Source: Pleomorphomonas diazotrophica (GTDB lineage Bacteria > Pseudomonadota > Alphaproteobacteria > Rhizobiales > Pleomorphomonadaceae). Taken from it: DNA of 64,000 nt. The position numbers were made by a program, and so were the translations under genes. Under the pieces are notes generated by a model that was not told where the DNA came from, searched no databases, and worked only from the letters and a program-made list of their open reading frames with translations. Shown in pieces: positions 1 to 8,338 of the stretch (positions within the stretch are counted from its first letter, which is position 1; each line of letters begins with the position of its first letter). The stretch is from positions 930,001-994,000 of the forward strand of contig NZ_PJNW01000002.1 in assembly GCF_002844595.1 (NCBI RefSeq). The letters are read 5' to 3'.

Positions 1-94
1 TAGGGTTTGTCGGCCTTAACTCCGGCGCGGCGGTGCCAACCGTCGCCGTCGATTCAATCCTGTTCGCCACCTCGAGATCCACGGGAGACGCGCC

Positions 95-1507
95 ATGGCC
101 GAAACCGAGCCCAACGCGCCTGAAACGCTGAGCTTTGACGGCATGCCGCCGCTCAGAACAGAGGATGGCGACCTCGATCCGCTGTTCCTCGACGCCATCA
201 GGGCGGCGATCGAAGCGGCCGATGCCCGAACCGTCGAAGCGCTCGCGGCAGATCTCCACGAGGCCGACGTCGGCGACATCATCGAGGCGCTGTCGGCCGA
301 CGAACGTGTTCCCTTCATCCAACTGCTCGGCGAGCATTTCGACTTCACTGCACTGACCGAAGTCGACGAGACCGTTCGCGTCCAGCTCATTGAGGAACTG
401 TCGCCCGAGGAAGTTGCCGAAGGCGTCCGTGAGCTCGATTCCGACGACGCGGTCTACATCCTCGAAGACCTTGACGACGAGGACCAGGAAGAAATCCTTG
501 CCAAGCTGCCGGCGGTCGACCGCATGGCGCTGCGTCGCAGCCTCGATTTTCCGGAGGAGACGGCGGGTCGTCGGATGCAGACCGACTTCATCGCCGTGCC
601 ACCCTTCTGGACCGCCGGCCAGACCATCGATTACCTCAGGGATCAGAAGGATCTGCCGGAGGAGTTCTACGAGGTCTTCGTCATCGACCCCGGTTTCCGG
701 TTTCTCGGAGCCGTGGCCCTCAATCGCCTTCTGAGGGCTCCGCGACCGACGCGCATGGCCGACATTATGAATGATGAACGGCAGCGAGTGCTCGCCACCG
801 ACGATCAGGAAGACGTGGCGCGCATGTTCGAGCGCTACAATCTGGTTTCGGCAGCGGTGGTCGATGAAGCGGAACGGCTGGTGGGCGTCATCACCGTCGA
901 CGACGTGGTGGACGTCATCCAGGCCGAGGCCGAAGAGGACATTCGCGCGCTAGCCGGCGTCGGCGACGAAGAAATCTCCGATTCGGTCTTCTACACGCTC
1001 AGAACGCGTTGGGTCTGGCTGCTGTTCAACCTGCTGACCGCCTTCCTGGCCTCGTCGGTGATCGGCATGTTCTCCGGATCGATCTCGAAGATGGTGGCGC
1101 TCGCCGTACTGATGCCGATCGTCGCTTCGATGGGCGGCAACGCCGCGACGCAAACCATGACCGTGACGGTACGCGCCTTGGCGACCCGCGATCTCGATGC
1201 ACACAATGTTTGGAGGATTTTCGGCCGAGAATTAAGCGTTGGTTTACTCAACGGCGGCAGTTTTGCTTTGATCGTCGGCTTGGCGGCCGCGCTCTGGTTC
1301 CAGGACCCGCTCCTTGGAGGCGTGATCGGCGCTGCGATGATCGTCAACCTGTTGTCTGCGGCAACGGCCGGCATCCTGATACCCTTGGCGTTCGAGCGGC
1401 TCGACATCGATCCGGCAGTCGCTTCGGGGGTTTTCGTGACGATGGTGACCGATGTCGTGGGGTTTCTGGCGTTCCTCGGGCTCGCGTCATGGATTTTGCT
1501 TGGGTGA
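95..1507 (+). CDS. mgtE: Magnesium transporter MgtE
   Basis: Inner-membrane Mg2+ channel/transporter of the MgtE family. The 470-residue length is usual for the family. An acidic MgtE N-terminal helical domain spans roughly residues 30-150, two CBS domains roughly 150-275, and the membrane part roughly 295-470, with the conserved PIVASMGGNAATQT stretch near residue 345. In known MgtE proteins the cytosolic N and CBS domains sense Mg2+ and gate the pore. The ATG at 95 follows a GGGAGA ribosome site. The last 19 bases overlap the next gene, so the two are probably co-transcribed. No Mg-responsive leader was recognised in the 94 bases upstream. Confidence 0.93.
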   Translation: MAETEPNAPETLSFDGMPPLRTEDGDLDPLFLDAIRAAIEAADARTVEALAADLHEADVGDIIEALSADERVPFIQLLGEHFDFTALTEVDETVRVQLIEELSPEEVAEGVRELDSDDAVYILEDLDDEDQEEILAKLPAVDRMALRRSLDFPEETAGRRMQTDFIAVPPFWTAGQTIDYLRDQKDLPEEFYEVFVIDPGFRFLGAVALNRLLRAPRPTRMADIMNDERQRVLATDDQEDVARMFERYNLVSAAVVDEAERLVGVITVDDVVDVIQAEAEEDIRALAGVGDEEISDSVFYTLRTRWVWLLFNLLTAFLASSVIGMFSGSISKMVALAVLMPIVASMGGNAATQTMTVTVRALATRDLDAHNVWRIFGRELSVGLLNGGSFALIVGLAAALWFQDPLLGGVIGAAMIVNLLSAATAGILIPLAFERLDIDPAVASGVFVTMVTDVVGFLAFLGLASWILLG

Positions 1508-2313
1508 AGACGGCATTTCGGAAGAAGCGACCTCGGCGCGGCAAACCACTGCCGACCGGCGCCCGTCGCTGGGCAAGCCTCGCCGCGCGGCTCGTCAATC
1601 CAGTCGCGCTCGGCTCACTTGCTCTTGGCCTGTCAGCCTGCGCGCTGTTTGACTACAGCCCTCCTGGTCCGGATGATTATCCGGTGAAGGGTATCGACGT
1701 CTCCTATTACCAGGAGGACATCAACTGGCGCTCCGTCGTGGCCGATAACACCGCCTTTGCCTGGCTGAAGGCCACCGAGGGCGGTGACTGGTCGGATCCA
1801 AAGTTCAGCGCCAACTGGTATGGTGCCGCCATGGCCGGCCTGCCGCGCGGCGCCTACCATTTTTGGTACTTCTGCCGGCCGGCCATGGAGCAGGTGAGCT
1901 GGTTCCTGCAGAACGTTCCCTATGATCCCTACGCGCTGCCGCCAGTGCTCGACATCGAGTGGGTCGATTCCAAGACCTGCCCGGGCCATCCGCCGCGCGA
2001 GGCGATCATTCCGGAGGTCAAGATCTGGCTCGAGGCCATCGAGCGCTATTATGGCAAGCGGCCAATCATCTATACGTCGATCAGCTTCTACAACGACCGC
2101 CTCCGGGGCGCCTTTCCCGACCATTTCGTCTGGATAGCGTCCTACAAAGGTCATCCCGTCATCCGCGATCCAAGCCTTCGCTGGCATTTCTGGCAGCATA
2201 CGGAAGCCGGACGCGTGGCTGGCATTCGGGGGCGGGTGGATCGCAATGTCTTCAACGGATCGGCCCGCGAGTGGCGGGCCTTTCTCGAGGGACGGCTCTC
2301 CCCGCAAAGCTGA
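1489..2313 (+). CDS. GH25-family lysozyme-like lipoprotein
   Basis: Predicted cell-wall muramidase of glycoside hydrolase family 25, 274 residues. A basic N terminus is followed by a hydrophobic segment and a lipobox ending in LSAC (Cys51), so it is probably a lipoprotein exported and acylated at the inner membrane. The GH25 catalytic-type acids are visible: Asp70 in KGIDVSYYQ and the Asp155/Glu157 pair in VLDIEW. The start is the ATG at 1489 inside the end of mgtE, in another frame; longer extensions in this frame only shadow mgtE. Translational coupling to mgtE is likely. The substrate is presumably peptidoglycan; a role in turnover rather than attack is an inference. Confidence 0.85.
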   Translation: MDFAWVKTAFRKKRPRRGKPLPTGARRWASLAARLVNPVALGSLALGLSACALFDYSPPGPDDYPVKGIDVSYYQEDINWRSVVADNTAFAWLKATEGGDWSDPKFSANWYGAAMAGLPRGAYHFWYFCRPAMEQVSWFLQNVPYDPYALPPVLDIEWVDSKTCPGHPPREAIIPEVKIWLEAIERYYGKRPIIYTSISFYNDRLRGAFPDHFVWIASYKGHPVIRDPSLRWHFWQHTEAGRVAGIRGRVDRNVFNGSAREWRAFLEGRLSPQS

Positions 2314-2374
2314 GTTGCGTACAGCATAAATATGTAACGCTTTGCGCTGGAGCTTGCCTGAAAACAAAGAGATA

Positions 2375-2411
2375 AAGGCATACCGGTGAACTGGTTTCAC
2401 TGGTATGCCTT
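2375..2411. promoter_or_regulatory. Long hairpin directly before the LprI-like gene
   Basis: Arms 2375-2390 and 2396-2411 pair over 16 bp with a single G-T wobble and a 5-base loop. The hairpin ends two bases before the GGAG ribosome site of the gene starting at 2424. No T-run follows on the plus strand. On the minus strand it is followed by a T-rich stretch, so it could also act as a terminator in that direction. Confidence 0.55.
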
Positions 2412-2423
2412 ATGGAGATGCCG

Positions 2424-2912
2424 ATGCGCGGTTTCCTCGCTTTCTGTCTTGCTATGGTCATTGGGGGAGTGGCCCAGGCTCAGGACGGCAATCCGGCCGA
2501 GCCGACTGACGCCGACCGGCAAAAGATTGCCGAATGCGTGGCAAGCGCTCCGCACGAGAACGTCAGCCCGCTTGGTTGCATCGGCATGGTCTCCGACCCT
2601 TGCCTCGCAGAACCGGACAACGAGAGCACACCGATGATGGCCGCCTGCCTCGAGCGCGAGGCCGCCATCTGGGACGAGCGCCTCAATGACGACTATCAGG
2701 CGCTGATCGACCGCCTCGATAAGACTGAGGCCGCCAAGCTGCGGGACAGCCAGCGGGCCTGGCTCGCGGTTCGTGATGCCACCTGCGACATCGAGGGCTC
2801 GTTCTGGCAGGGCGGCACCGGCTATGGCGGCGCCATTGCCGGCTGCATGCTGCGTGAAACCGGAGCCAGGGATATTTCGCTCGTCGCTCTTCGTACCTAT
2901 CTCGACCAGTGA
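2424..2912 (+). CDS. LprI/DUF1311-like secreted protein
   Basis: Small exported protein, 162 residues, with a Sec signal peptide ending near AQAQ (residues 17-20). Residues about 75-160 resemble the lysozyme-inhibitor LprI N-terminal (DUF1311) domain: an amphipathic segment LERE...W...LN.DY..L, then LRDSQRAWLAVRDATC. Six cysteines of the mature protein could form disulfides. The ATG at 2424 is preferred over 2412 because GGAG at 2414-2417 sits correctly before it, whereas the 2412 start would abut a hairpin. It lies just downstream of a lysozyme gene, which fits an inhibitor or envelope role, but that link is inferred from position only. Confidence 0.75.
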   Translation: MRGFLAFCLAMVIGGVAQAQDGNPAEPTDADRQKIAECVASAPHENVSPLGCIGMVSDPCLAEPDNESTPMMAACLEREAAIWDERLNDDYQALIDRLDKTEAAKLRDSQRAWLAVRDATCDIEGSFWQGGTGYGGAIAGCMLRETGARDISLVALRTYLDQ

Positions 2913-3046
2913 GAGCGCCGTTCACCCTGTCCGTCCGGTCGGGTTGCCGTCCGCTCCCCTGATGGGATACGAATGGGATCCATCAGGATTTGCGAGTCCC
3001 GAGGCCCGACCCCTTCGTCGCGGCCGCCACCCACGAGAAGGTCCAC

Positions 3047-3667
3047 ATGATTTCCAAGGATCAGGAATACGTCCGCTTCGACGACGAAGAGGAGCAGGAC
3101 GAGAAGGCCAAGGACGCGGCCCCCGCCCCGCAGGTCGACAAGTATCTCTTCAAGTCGCGCACGGTTCTGATCACCGGGCAGGTGACCCAGGAGATGGCCA
3201 AGGACGTGACGTCGCGCCTTCTGGCGCTGGCCGAGGCGAGCGCCACCGATCCCATCACCGTCATCGTGTCATCGCCGGGCGGCCACGTCGAATCCGGCGA
3301 TATGATCCACGACATGATCGGCTTCGTGCCCGCTCCTGTGAACATCATCGGCACGGGCTGGGTGGCGAGCGCCGGCGCACTGATCTACGTGTCGGTGCCC
3401 AAGGAGCGCCGTTTCTGCACGCCCAACACCCGTTTCCTGCTGCATCAACCGTCGGGCGGTACCGGCGGTATGGCGACCGACATCGAGATTCAGGCGCGTG
3501 AAATCATCAAGATGCGCGATCGCCTCAATCGGATCTTCGCCGACGCCACCGGCCAACCCGTCGAGCGTATCGAGAAAGACACCGACCGCGACTACTGGAT
3601 GAGCGCCGAAGAAGGCATCGCCTACGGTCTGGTCGGCCGGGTGGTTCGGACCGCTTCGGACATCTGA
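3047..3667 (+). CDS. clpP: ClpP-like serine protease (solo paralogue)
   Basis: ATP-dependent Clp protease proteolytic subunit family, 206 residues. The catalytic triad is visible as Ser108 (WVASAGAL), His133 (FLLHQPSGG) and Asp182 ([13 protein letters not shown]). The nucleophile elbow differs from the usual AASMGA and the first 30 residues are an unusual acidic tail ([10 protein letters not shown]). No clpX or clpA is adjacent, so this is probably an additional ClpP copy; its chaperone partner is unknown. The ATG at 3047 has GAGAAGG upstream; a TTG at 2990 would add 19 residues without support. A strong terminator follows. Confidence 0.85.
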   Translation: MISKDQEYVRFDDEEEQDEKAKDAAPAPQVDKYLFKSRTVLITGQVTQEMAKDVTSRLLALAEASATDPITVIVSSPGGHVESGDMIHDMIGFVPAPVNIIGTGWVASAGALIYVSVPKERRFCTPNTRFLLHQPSGGTGGMATDIEIQAREIIKMRDRLNRIFADATGQPVERIEKDTDRDYWMSAEEGIAYGLVGRVVRTASDI

Positions 3668-3678
3668 TCCAACATGAC

Positions 3679-3707
3679 GCGGGGCGGCCGGACCGCCCCG
3701 CTTCCTT
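3679..3707 (+). terminator. Rho-independent terminator after the ClpP gene
   Basis: A perfect 9-bp GC stem (GCGGGGCGG paired with CCGCCCCGC), a 5-base loop and a following TTCCTTT tract begin 12 bases after the stop codon. Confidence 0.8.
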
Positions 3708-3891
3708 TGGCCCCACGCATCCGCCGAACGGGCCGATCGACATCCAGGTCCGCCAAGAGCGTTCGTTGATATCCTGGTATTTTATTGAGGGATACGAATG
3801 TTTTAGGCGGATCAACGGATTGACCGCCCGGCATTCGTCGGCTCATCTCCATGCCAGGATGGAAGCGGCCGGGCGGCCCGGGAGGACGAGA

Positions 3892-4233
3892 TTGAACGTC
3901 TTGAGAATGATGGCTTTCTCGATCGGCTTTGGCTTCGGGGCGGGAGTCGCTCTGGCCCAGTCGCCGAGCCCTTACGACATGACCTACGCATTGCGCGACG
4001 GCAAGCCGACGTCGCTCTATGCCGACATGAGCGAGAAGGCTGCGAAGAAGGGCTCGGTACCGGGCGACGCCAAGGGTATCGTGTTGCGCTGGTGTCGTGA
4101 CGAGATCCCCTTCGGCTCCTGGCAGTTCGGCAGCCGCAAGTCCCAGCTTGCCCTGCTCGATGCGCGCTGGTGCGAGATTTCCTACAATGGCGTCGTCGGC
4201 AGCGTGCCGGGCAAGGTACTGACGCCTCAGTAA
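3892..4233 (+). CDS. Small secreted SH3-like protein
   Basis: 113-residue protein with a signal peptide (hydrophobic run then AVALAQ near residue 24). The C-terminal half contains VLRWCRDEIPFGSWQFGS and DARWCEISYNGVVGSVPG, a pattern seen in bacterial SH3-like domains of secreted alphaproteobacterial proteins; two cysteines sit in equivalent WC pairs. The start is taken as TTG at 3892 because GGGAGGA lies 5-6 bases before it; ATG 3907 is the alternative. The function is unknown. It stands alone between a terminator and the ydcF-like gene, about 40 bases apart. Confidence 0.7.
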   Translation: MNVLRMMAFSIGFGFGAGVALAQSPSPYDMTYALRDGKPTSLYADMSEKAAKKGSVPGDAKGIVLRWCRDEIPFGSWQFGSRKSQLALLDARWCEISYNGVVGSVPGKVLTPQ

Positions 4234-4272
4234 CAGAACTGTCCTGAAGGCTTCGAGGGGAGGGCATGCGGC

Positions 4273-5073
4273 GTGTTCTATGTGCTCTCCAAGCTCGGCT
4301 TTCTGTTCCTGCGCCCTTCCAATGCGCTGGTGCTGGCTCTGCTCGTGGGGGCCGGACTGCGGCTTCTCGGCTGGCGCCGCCGTGGTGCGGAGTTGATCGG
4401 CATCGCGCTCGTGCTACTTGCGGCCTGTGCTTGGACCGGAGTTCCGACCCTGCTGTTGCGGCCGCTGGAGCAGCGCTTCTCGCTGCCGGCCAGTCCCGAC
4501 CGGCTCGACCCAGCAGGCATTCTCGTGTTGGGAGGTGTTGTCGACACCGGTCTGACGACCGAGCGCCGAACGGTCGAACTCATTGACGGCGCCGAACGGC
4601 TTATTGTCGCTGCCGAGCTCGCTCGGCGCTACCCCGAGGCGCGCGTTCTTCTTTCTGGCGGGTCCAACGGCGTCTTTGCCAATGACGAGTTCGCCGAAGC
4701 GACCATCGCTCGCGATCTGCTGATCGAGTTCGGCGTGCCGGCCGAGCGGATCACGGTCGAGGATCGTTCCCGCAACACCCACGAAAACGCCATCAATAGC
4801 TTCGCCACCATCGAGCCAAAGCCGCAGGAGCAGTGGCTGCTTGTCACCTCGGCCTTTCATATGCCGCGGGCCATCGGCACCTTCCGTGCCGCCGGCTGGA
4901 ATGGCGTTGTCGCTTGGCCCGTCGATCATCGCAATGGTGTCACGACCAACTGGCTGGGCGGGCGCACCGCCGCCGAGGGGCTGAACATGACCGACATGGC
5001 CGTTCGCGAGTGGATCGGCCTCGTTGCCTATCGCTTCGTCGGCTATACGGATGCTTTGTTTCCCGCGCCTTAG
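4273..5073 (+). CDS. YdcF/ElyC family membrane protein (DUF218)
   Basis: 266-residue inner-membrane protein. Two N-terminal membrane spans (about residues 8-28 and 36-57) are followed by a DUF218 domain. Its features are DPAGILVLGG, the LLSGG loop, the DRSRNTHENA motif and VTSAFHMPRA, all typical of the SanA/ElyC/YdcF fold. Members are linked to envelope integrity (ElyC) but the reaction is not established. The start is GTG at 4273, preceded by AGGGGAGG. It converges on the DUF3253 gene. Confidence 0.85.
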   Translation: MFYVLSKLGFLFLRPSNALVLALLVGAGLRLLGWRRRGAELIGIALVLLAACAWTGVPTLLLRPLEQRFSLPASPDRLDPAGILVLGGVVDTGLTTERRTVELIDGAERLIVAAELARRYPEARVLLSGGSNGVFANDEFAEATIARDLLIEFGVPAERITVEDRSRNTHENAINSFATIEPKPQEQWLLVTSAFHMPRAIGTFRAAGWNGVVAWPVDHRNGVTTNWLGGRTAAEGLNMTDMAVREWIGLVAYRFVGYTDALFPAP

Positions 5074-5108
5074 GCCGTCCACGTTTCGGCGAAGATCAGG
5101 GCGATATT

Positions 5109-5477
5109 CTACGCCTCGTCGTCGCCATCCAGCAGGAAATCATCGTCGTCCAGGAGGTCGTCGGACTTCGGCGCGTCATAGACCGGCATCGGCTCGCCCT
5201 CGGCCCTGAGGCGGATGCGGTAGAGACCTCGCACCCGGTCTGGATCGACCGGCTTGCCCTTTCGCAGAAGAACGACCTTGCCATCCTTGGCGAGGCGCGC
5301 CGCCTCGTCCTTGATCGGCTTCATCAACCGGCGCCAGACCTTCTCGTCCTTGCCGGCGATGGCGCGGGCGACGGCGTCCGGGCCGATCGGCTTTCCGGAA
5401 GGCGATTCGGCAGCCATCAGAAGCAGAACGTCGCGGATCTGGCCGGCCTTGACACGGTGTGGGTCGACGTCGGTCAC
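5109..5477 (-). CDS. DUF3253 domain protein
   Basis: 122-residue cytosolic protein. Residues about 8-95 match the DUF3253 pattern: a helical segment with ILLLMA-type core, PIGPDAVARAIAG..EKVWRRLMKPIKDEAARLAKDGKV, and then a strand with RKGKPVDPD, resembling a small winged-helix fold. The tail is strongly acidic (DDLLDDDDFLLDGDDEA). The GTG start at 5477 overlaps the stop of the upstream DUF599 gene in GTGA, so it is translationally coupled. Function unknown. Confidence 0.8.
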   Translation of the reverse strand: MTDVDPHRVKAGQIRDVLLLMAAESPSGKPIGPDAVARAIAGKDEKVWRRLMKPIKDEAARLAKDGKVVLLRKGKPVDPDRVRGLYRIRLRAEGEPMPVYDAPKSDDLLDDDDFLLDGDDEA

Positions 5478-6163
5478 TCGTATCTCCTCATGGCCTTGAC
5501 GGCGTTGGAGGTGAACTGGCGGCGGGCGAGCACCACCGCGATGAAGGTGGAACTGGCGATCAGCGGTATCGGCCCGAGGAAACAGCCGAGATAGCCGATC
5601 GACATGAAGAAGGCGCGGAGGCCGCGGTTGAAGTTGGTGCCGGCCACCACGATGATCGCCGAGGCTCGCGCGACCGCCTTGTCCATTTCCGTGGTCTCGG
5701 CCTCGGCCGGTGGGGGCAAGGCGCCGAGCAGGATCGAGCCGAAGTTGAACATGCGGTAGGCCCAGCCGAACTTGAAGAAGGCATAGGCATAGATGCCTAG
5801 CAGGCCGAGGACCTTGTATTCGAAGGCGGTTCGGTTGGTGGCGGTGAGATCGGACAGTGCGGAAACGACACCGACAGCGGCATCCACCGAGTTCAGCAGA
5901 GTGAACCCGCCACCGATGGCGAGAAGCGACGTCGAGGCGAAGAAGGCCGTTCCGTTCTGAAGGCCCGCGACGATGGCCGTGTCGACCATGCGCAAGTCGC
6001 GCGTCGCCGCCTGCCGCACCCAGCCGTGACGGCCTATGTTGATGAAATGGGTGAGCGAGTGCTCGGCCCATGGGCTCTTTTCGGTCAACCAGGCCTGTCC
6101 GAACCACATGGCCAGGAACCAGACGAAGGCGGCGATATCGAAAGGCGTGAAGGCGGTCGTCAT
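5474..6163 (-). CDS. DUF599 family membrane protein
   Basis: 229-residue protein with about four membrane spans (roughly residues 8-28, 70-95, 110-130 and 190-210). It contains the DUF599 hallmarks: an N-terminal FVWFLAMW segment, the N..R..W motif (NIGRHGWVR), GLQNGTAFFAST and a central KFGWAYRMFNF. Function is unknown; the family is widespread in Proteobacteria. It is the first gene of a two-gene unit with the DUF3253 gene. Confidence 0.85.
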   Translation of the reverse strand: MTTAFTPFDIAAFVWFLAMWFGQAWLTEKSPWAEHSLTHFINIGRHGWVRQAATRDLRMVDTAIVAGLQNGTAFFASTSLLAIGGGFTLLNSVDAAVGVVSALSDLTATNRTAFEYKVLGLLGIYAYAFFKFGWAYRMFNFGSILLGALPPPAEAETTEMDKAVARASAIIVVAGTNFNRGLRAFFMSIGYLGCFLGPIPLIASSTFIAVVLARRQFTSNAVKAMRRYE

Positions 6164-6237
6164 GGCGGTCTTTCAGAAAGACGAGGCAGGCGGACGATAC
6201 AGGCTTCCGACGCGCCGCAAAAGCGGCCGGACGTCGA

Positions 6238-8127
6238 TCAAACGTCCGCCGCCTCTGCCTCCTCATACTCGGCCGATAGCGTCAACCATTCTTCCTCTAG
6301 GGTGTCGAGGCCACGAACGGCATCCGCCCGCTCCTTGGAGAGCCTGGCGCCCTTGGCCGGATCGCTGGTGAACAGAGCCGGGTCGGCCAGCGCCGCGTCG
6401 ATGCGGGCAATCAACTTTCTCGCCTTCTCCATCTCCGCCTCGATGCCTTGGATACGCTTCCTGAGCGGGGCGAGTTGGGCGCGGCGCTCGGCCGCAAGGC
6501 GGCGGCGATCGGCGTTGGTGACCTTCAGCTCCTCACCTCTGGAGGCCCGGTCGGCGTCGCCGGCCCCAGAGAGGATGAAACGCTTGTAGTCGTCCATATC
6601 GCCGTCGAAGGGGGTGATGCCGCCTTTGTCCACCAGCCAGAGACGATCCATGGTCGCTTCGACCAGATGGCGATCGTGGCTGATCAGGATGACGGCGCCC
6701 TCGAAATCGTTCAGCGCCTGGATGAGGCTTTCGCGGCTGTCGATATCGAGATGGTTGGTCGGTTCGTCGAGGATCAGAAGGTTCGGCCCATGGAAGGTGG
6801 CAAGGCCGAGGAGAAGGCGGGCCTTCTCACCGCCGGAGAGCTCGCGGGCCGGCGTGTCCATCTTGTTGGTGTCGAGCCCCATCTGCGCGACTCGCGACCG
6901 CACGCGGGCATCGGGCGCGTCGGGCATCAGGCGGCGAACATGGGCAACGGCCGTCTCGTCGGGATGCAACTCATCGAGCTGGTGCTGGGCGAAGAAGGCG
7001 ATCTCCAACTTGCCCGCCTTGACGATATTGCCGGAAAACGGCGCCAGCCGGTCGGCCAGTGCCTTGGCAAAGGTGGACTTGCCATTGCCGTTCTTGCCGA
7101 GGAGGGCGATGCGGTCGTCGTCGTCGATGCGGAGCGTCAGGCGCTTCAGCACCGGCTTGTCCGGATCGTATCCGAGGTCGACCTTGTCATAGGTGACGAT
7201 CGGTGGCGCCAGCTTGGCCTTCGGATTGGGGAAGCTGATCGCCTGGACGTGCTCTTCCACCACCTCGGCGATGATGTCGAGCTTCTCCAGCATCTTGATG
7301 CGCGATTGCGCCTGCGTCGCCTTGCTGGCCTTGTAGCGGAATCGATCGACAAAGGCCTGCAGGTGCTTGCGCCGCGCCTCGATCTTCTCGCGGGCCTTTT
7401 CCTGCAGCAGCATCTTTTCCTGCCGCTGACGGGCAAAGGAGGTGTAGCCGCCCTTCCAAAGCGTCAGCTTGCCCTCGGACAGGTGGCAGATGTGATCGAC
7501 GGCGCTGTCGAGCAGGTCGCGGTCATGGCTGATGAGCACGACGGTGTGGGCATAGCGCTGCACATAGTTGGTGAGCCAGAGCGTGCCTTCGAGGTCGAGG
7601 TAGTTGGTCGGCTCGTCGAGCAGCAACAGGTCCGGCTCGGTGAACAATACGGCGGCGAGCGCCACACGCATCCGCCAACCGCCGGAAAAGTCCGAACAGG
7701 GGCGGCGCTGATCGGCCGCGTCGAAGCCGAGACCCGACAGAATTGTGGCGGCACGCGCCTCGGCCGAATGCGCCTCGATGTCGGCGAGCCGTACCTGGAT
7801 CTCGGCGATGCGGTGCGGATCAGTGGCTGTCTCGGCCTCGGCCATCAACGCGGTCCGCTCGGTATCGGCGGCCAAGACGAAGTCGATCAGCGAGATTTCC
7901 GAGCCCGGCGCCTCTTGGGCGACACGGCCGATGCGGGCACCGCGCTTGAGATCGATCGAGCCGCTTTCGGCCGAAAGGTCGCCGGCAACGATGTTGAACA
8001 GCGTCGTCTTGCCGGTGCCGTTGCGGCCAACAAGGCCGACCTTGGCGCCGTCATGAATGGTGACGGAAGCGCCTTCGATGAGGGTGCGGCCGGCGATGCG
8101 GTAGGTGAGATCGGATATGATCAACAT
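6238..8127 (-). CDS. ABC-F family ATPase
   Basis: Cytosolic duplicated ATP-binding protein without membrane spans, 629 residues. The first cassette has Walker A GRNGTGKTT, signature SGGW and Walker B LLLLDEPTNYLD. The second has GKNGNGKST, LSGGEK and LLILDEPTNHLD. Between them lies a charged linker (RQRQEKML...KIEARRKHLQ) of the P-site tRNA-interaction type, and the C terminus is a coiled coil. ABC-F proteins act on the ribosome in translation, in the manner of Uup, YheS or EttA. The start ATG at 8127 (MLIISDLTYRIAG) is the usual N terminus; the frame remains open upstream but has no family match. Confidence 0.92.
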   Translation of the reverse strand: MLIISDLTYRIAGRTLIEGASVTIHDGAKVGLVGRNGTGKTTLFNIVAGDLSAESGSIDLKRGARIGRVAQEAPGSEISLIDFVLAADTERTALMAEAETATDPHRIAEIQVRLADIEAHSAEARAATILSGLGFDAADQRRPCSDFSGGWRMRVALAAVLFTEPDLLLLDEPTNYLDLEGTLWLTNYVQRYAHTVVLISHDRDLLDSAVDHICHLSEGKLTLWKGGYTSFARQRQEKMLLQEKAREKIEARRKHLQAFVDRFRYKASKATQAQSRIKMLEKLDIIAEVVEEHVQAISFPNPKAKLAPPIVTYDKVDLGYDPDKPVLKRLTLRIDDDDRIALLGKNGNGKSTFAKALADRLAPFSGNIVKAGKLEIAFFAQHQLDELHPDETAVAHVRRLMPDAPDARVRSRVAQMGLDTNKMDTPARELSGGEKARLLLGLATFHGPNLLILDEPTNHLDIDSRESLIQALNDFEGAVILISHDRHLVEATMDRLWLVDKGGITPFDGDMDDYKRFILSGAGDADRASRGEELKVTNADRRRLAAERRAQLAPLRKRIQGIEAEMEKARKLIARIDAALADPALFTSDPAKGARLSKERADAVRGLDTLEEEWLTLSAEYEEAEAADV

Positions 8128-8338
8128 GGCCCGGCGATTTCGCCCGAATGGACGGGAAAGGCAAGACGCGGAGCACGAAAATTCACGCTCCCCGACCGCG
8201 CATGGAACACCGGCCGATCCGGCGGCCATCGTCAGCACTGCCGACCGTGAGAGCAACCTGGAAACAAGCAAGTAGTTAACCTCCCTGGCAGCGTGTGCAT
8301 CGCACACCCACCTCGGCTCCAGAGCTGTGAGGGGGTCG

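Noticed and set aside
6448-8250. 600-residue plus-strand reading frame opposite the ABC-F gene
   Set aside because: It is the antisense frame of a clearly conserved ATPase and lacks any recognisable family; long antisense frames are common in GC-rich DNA.
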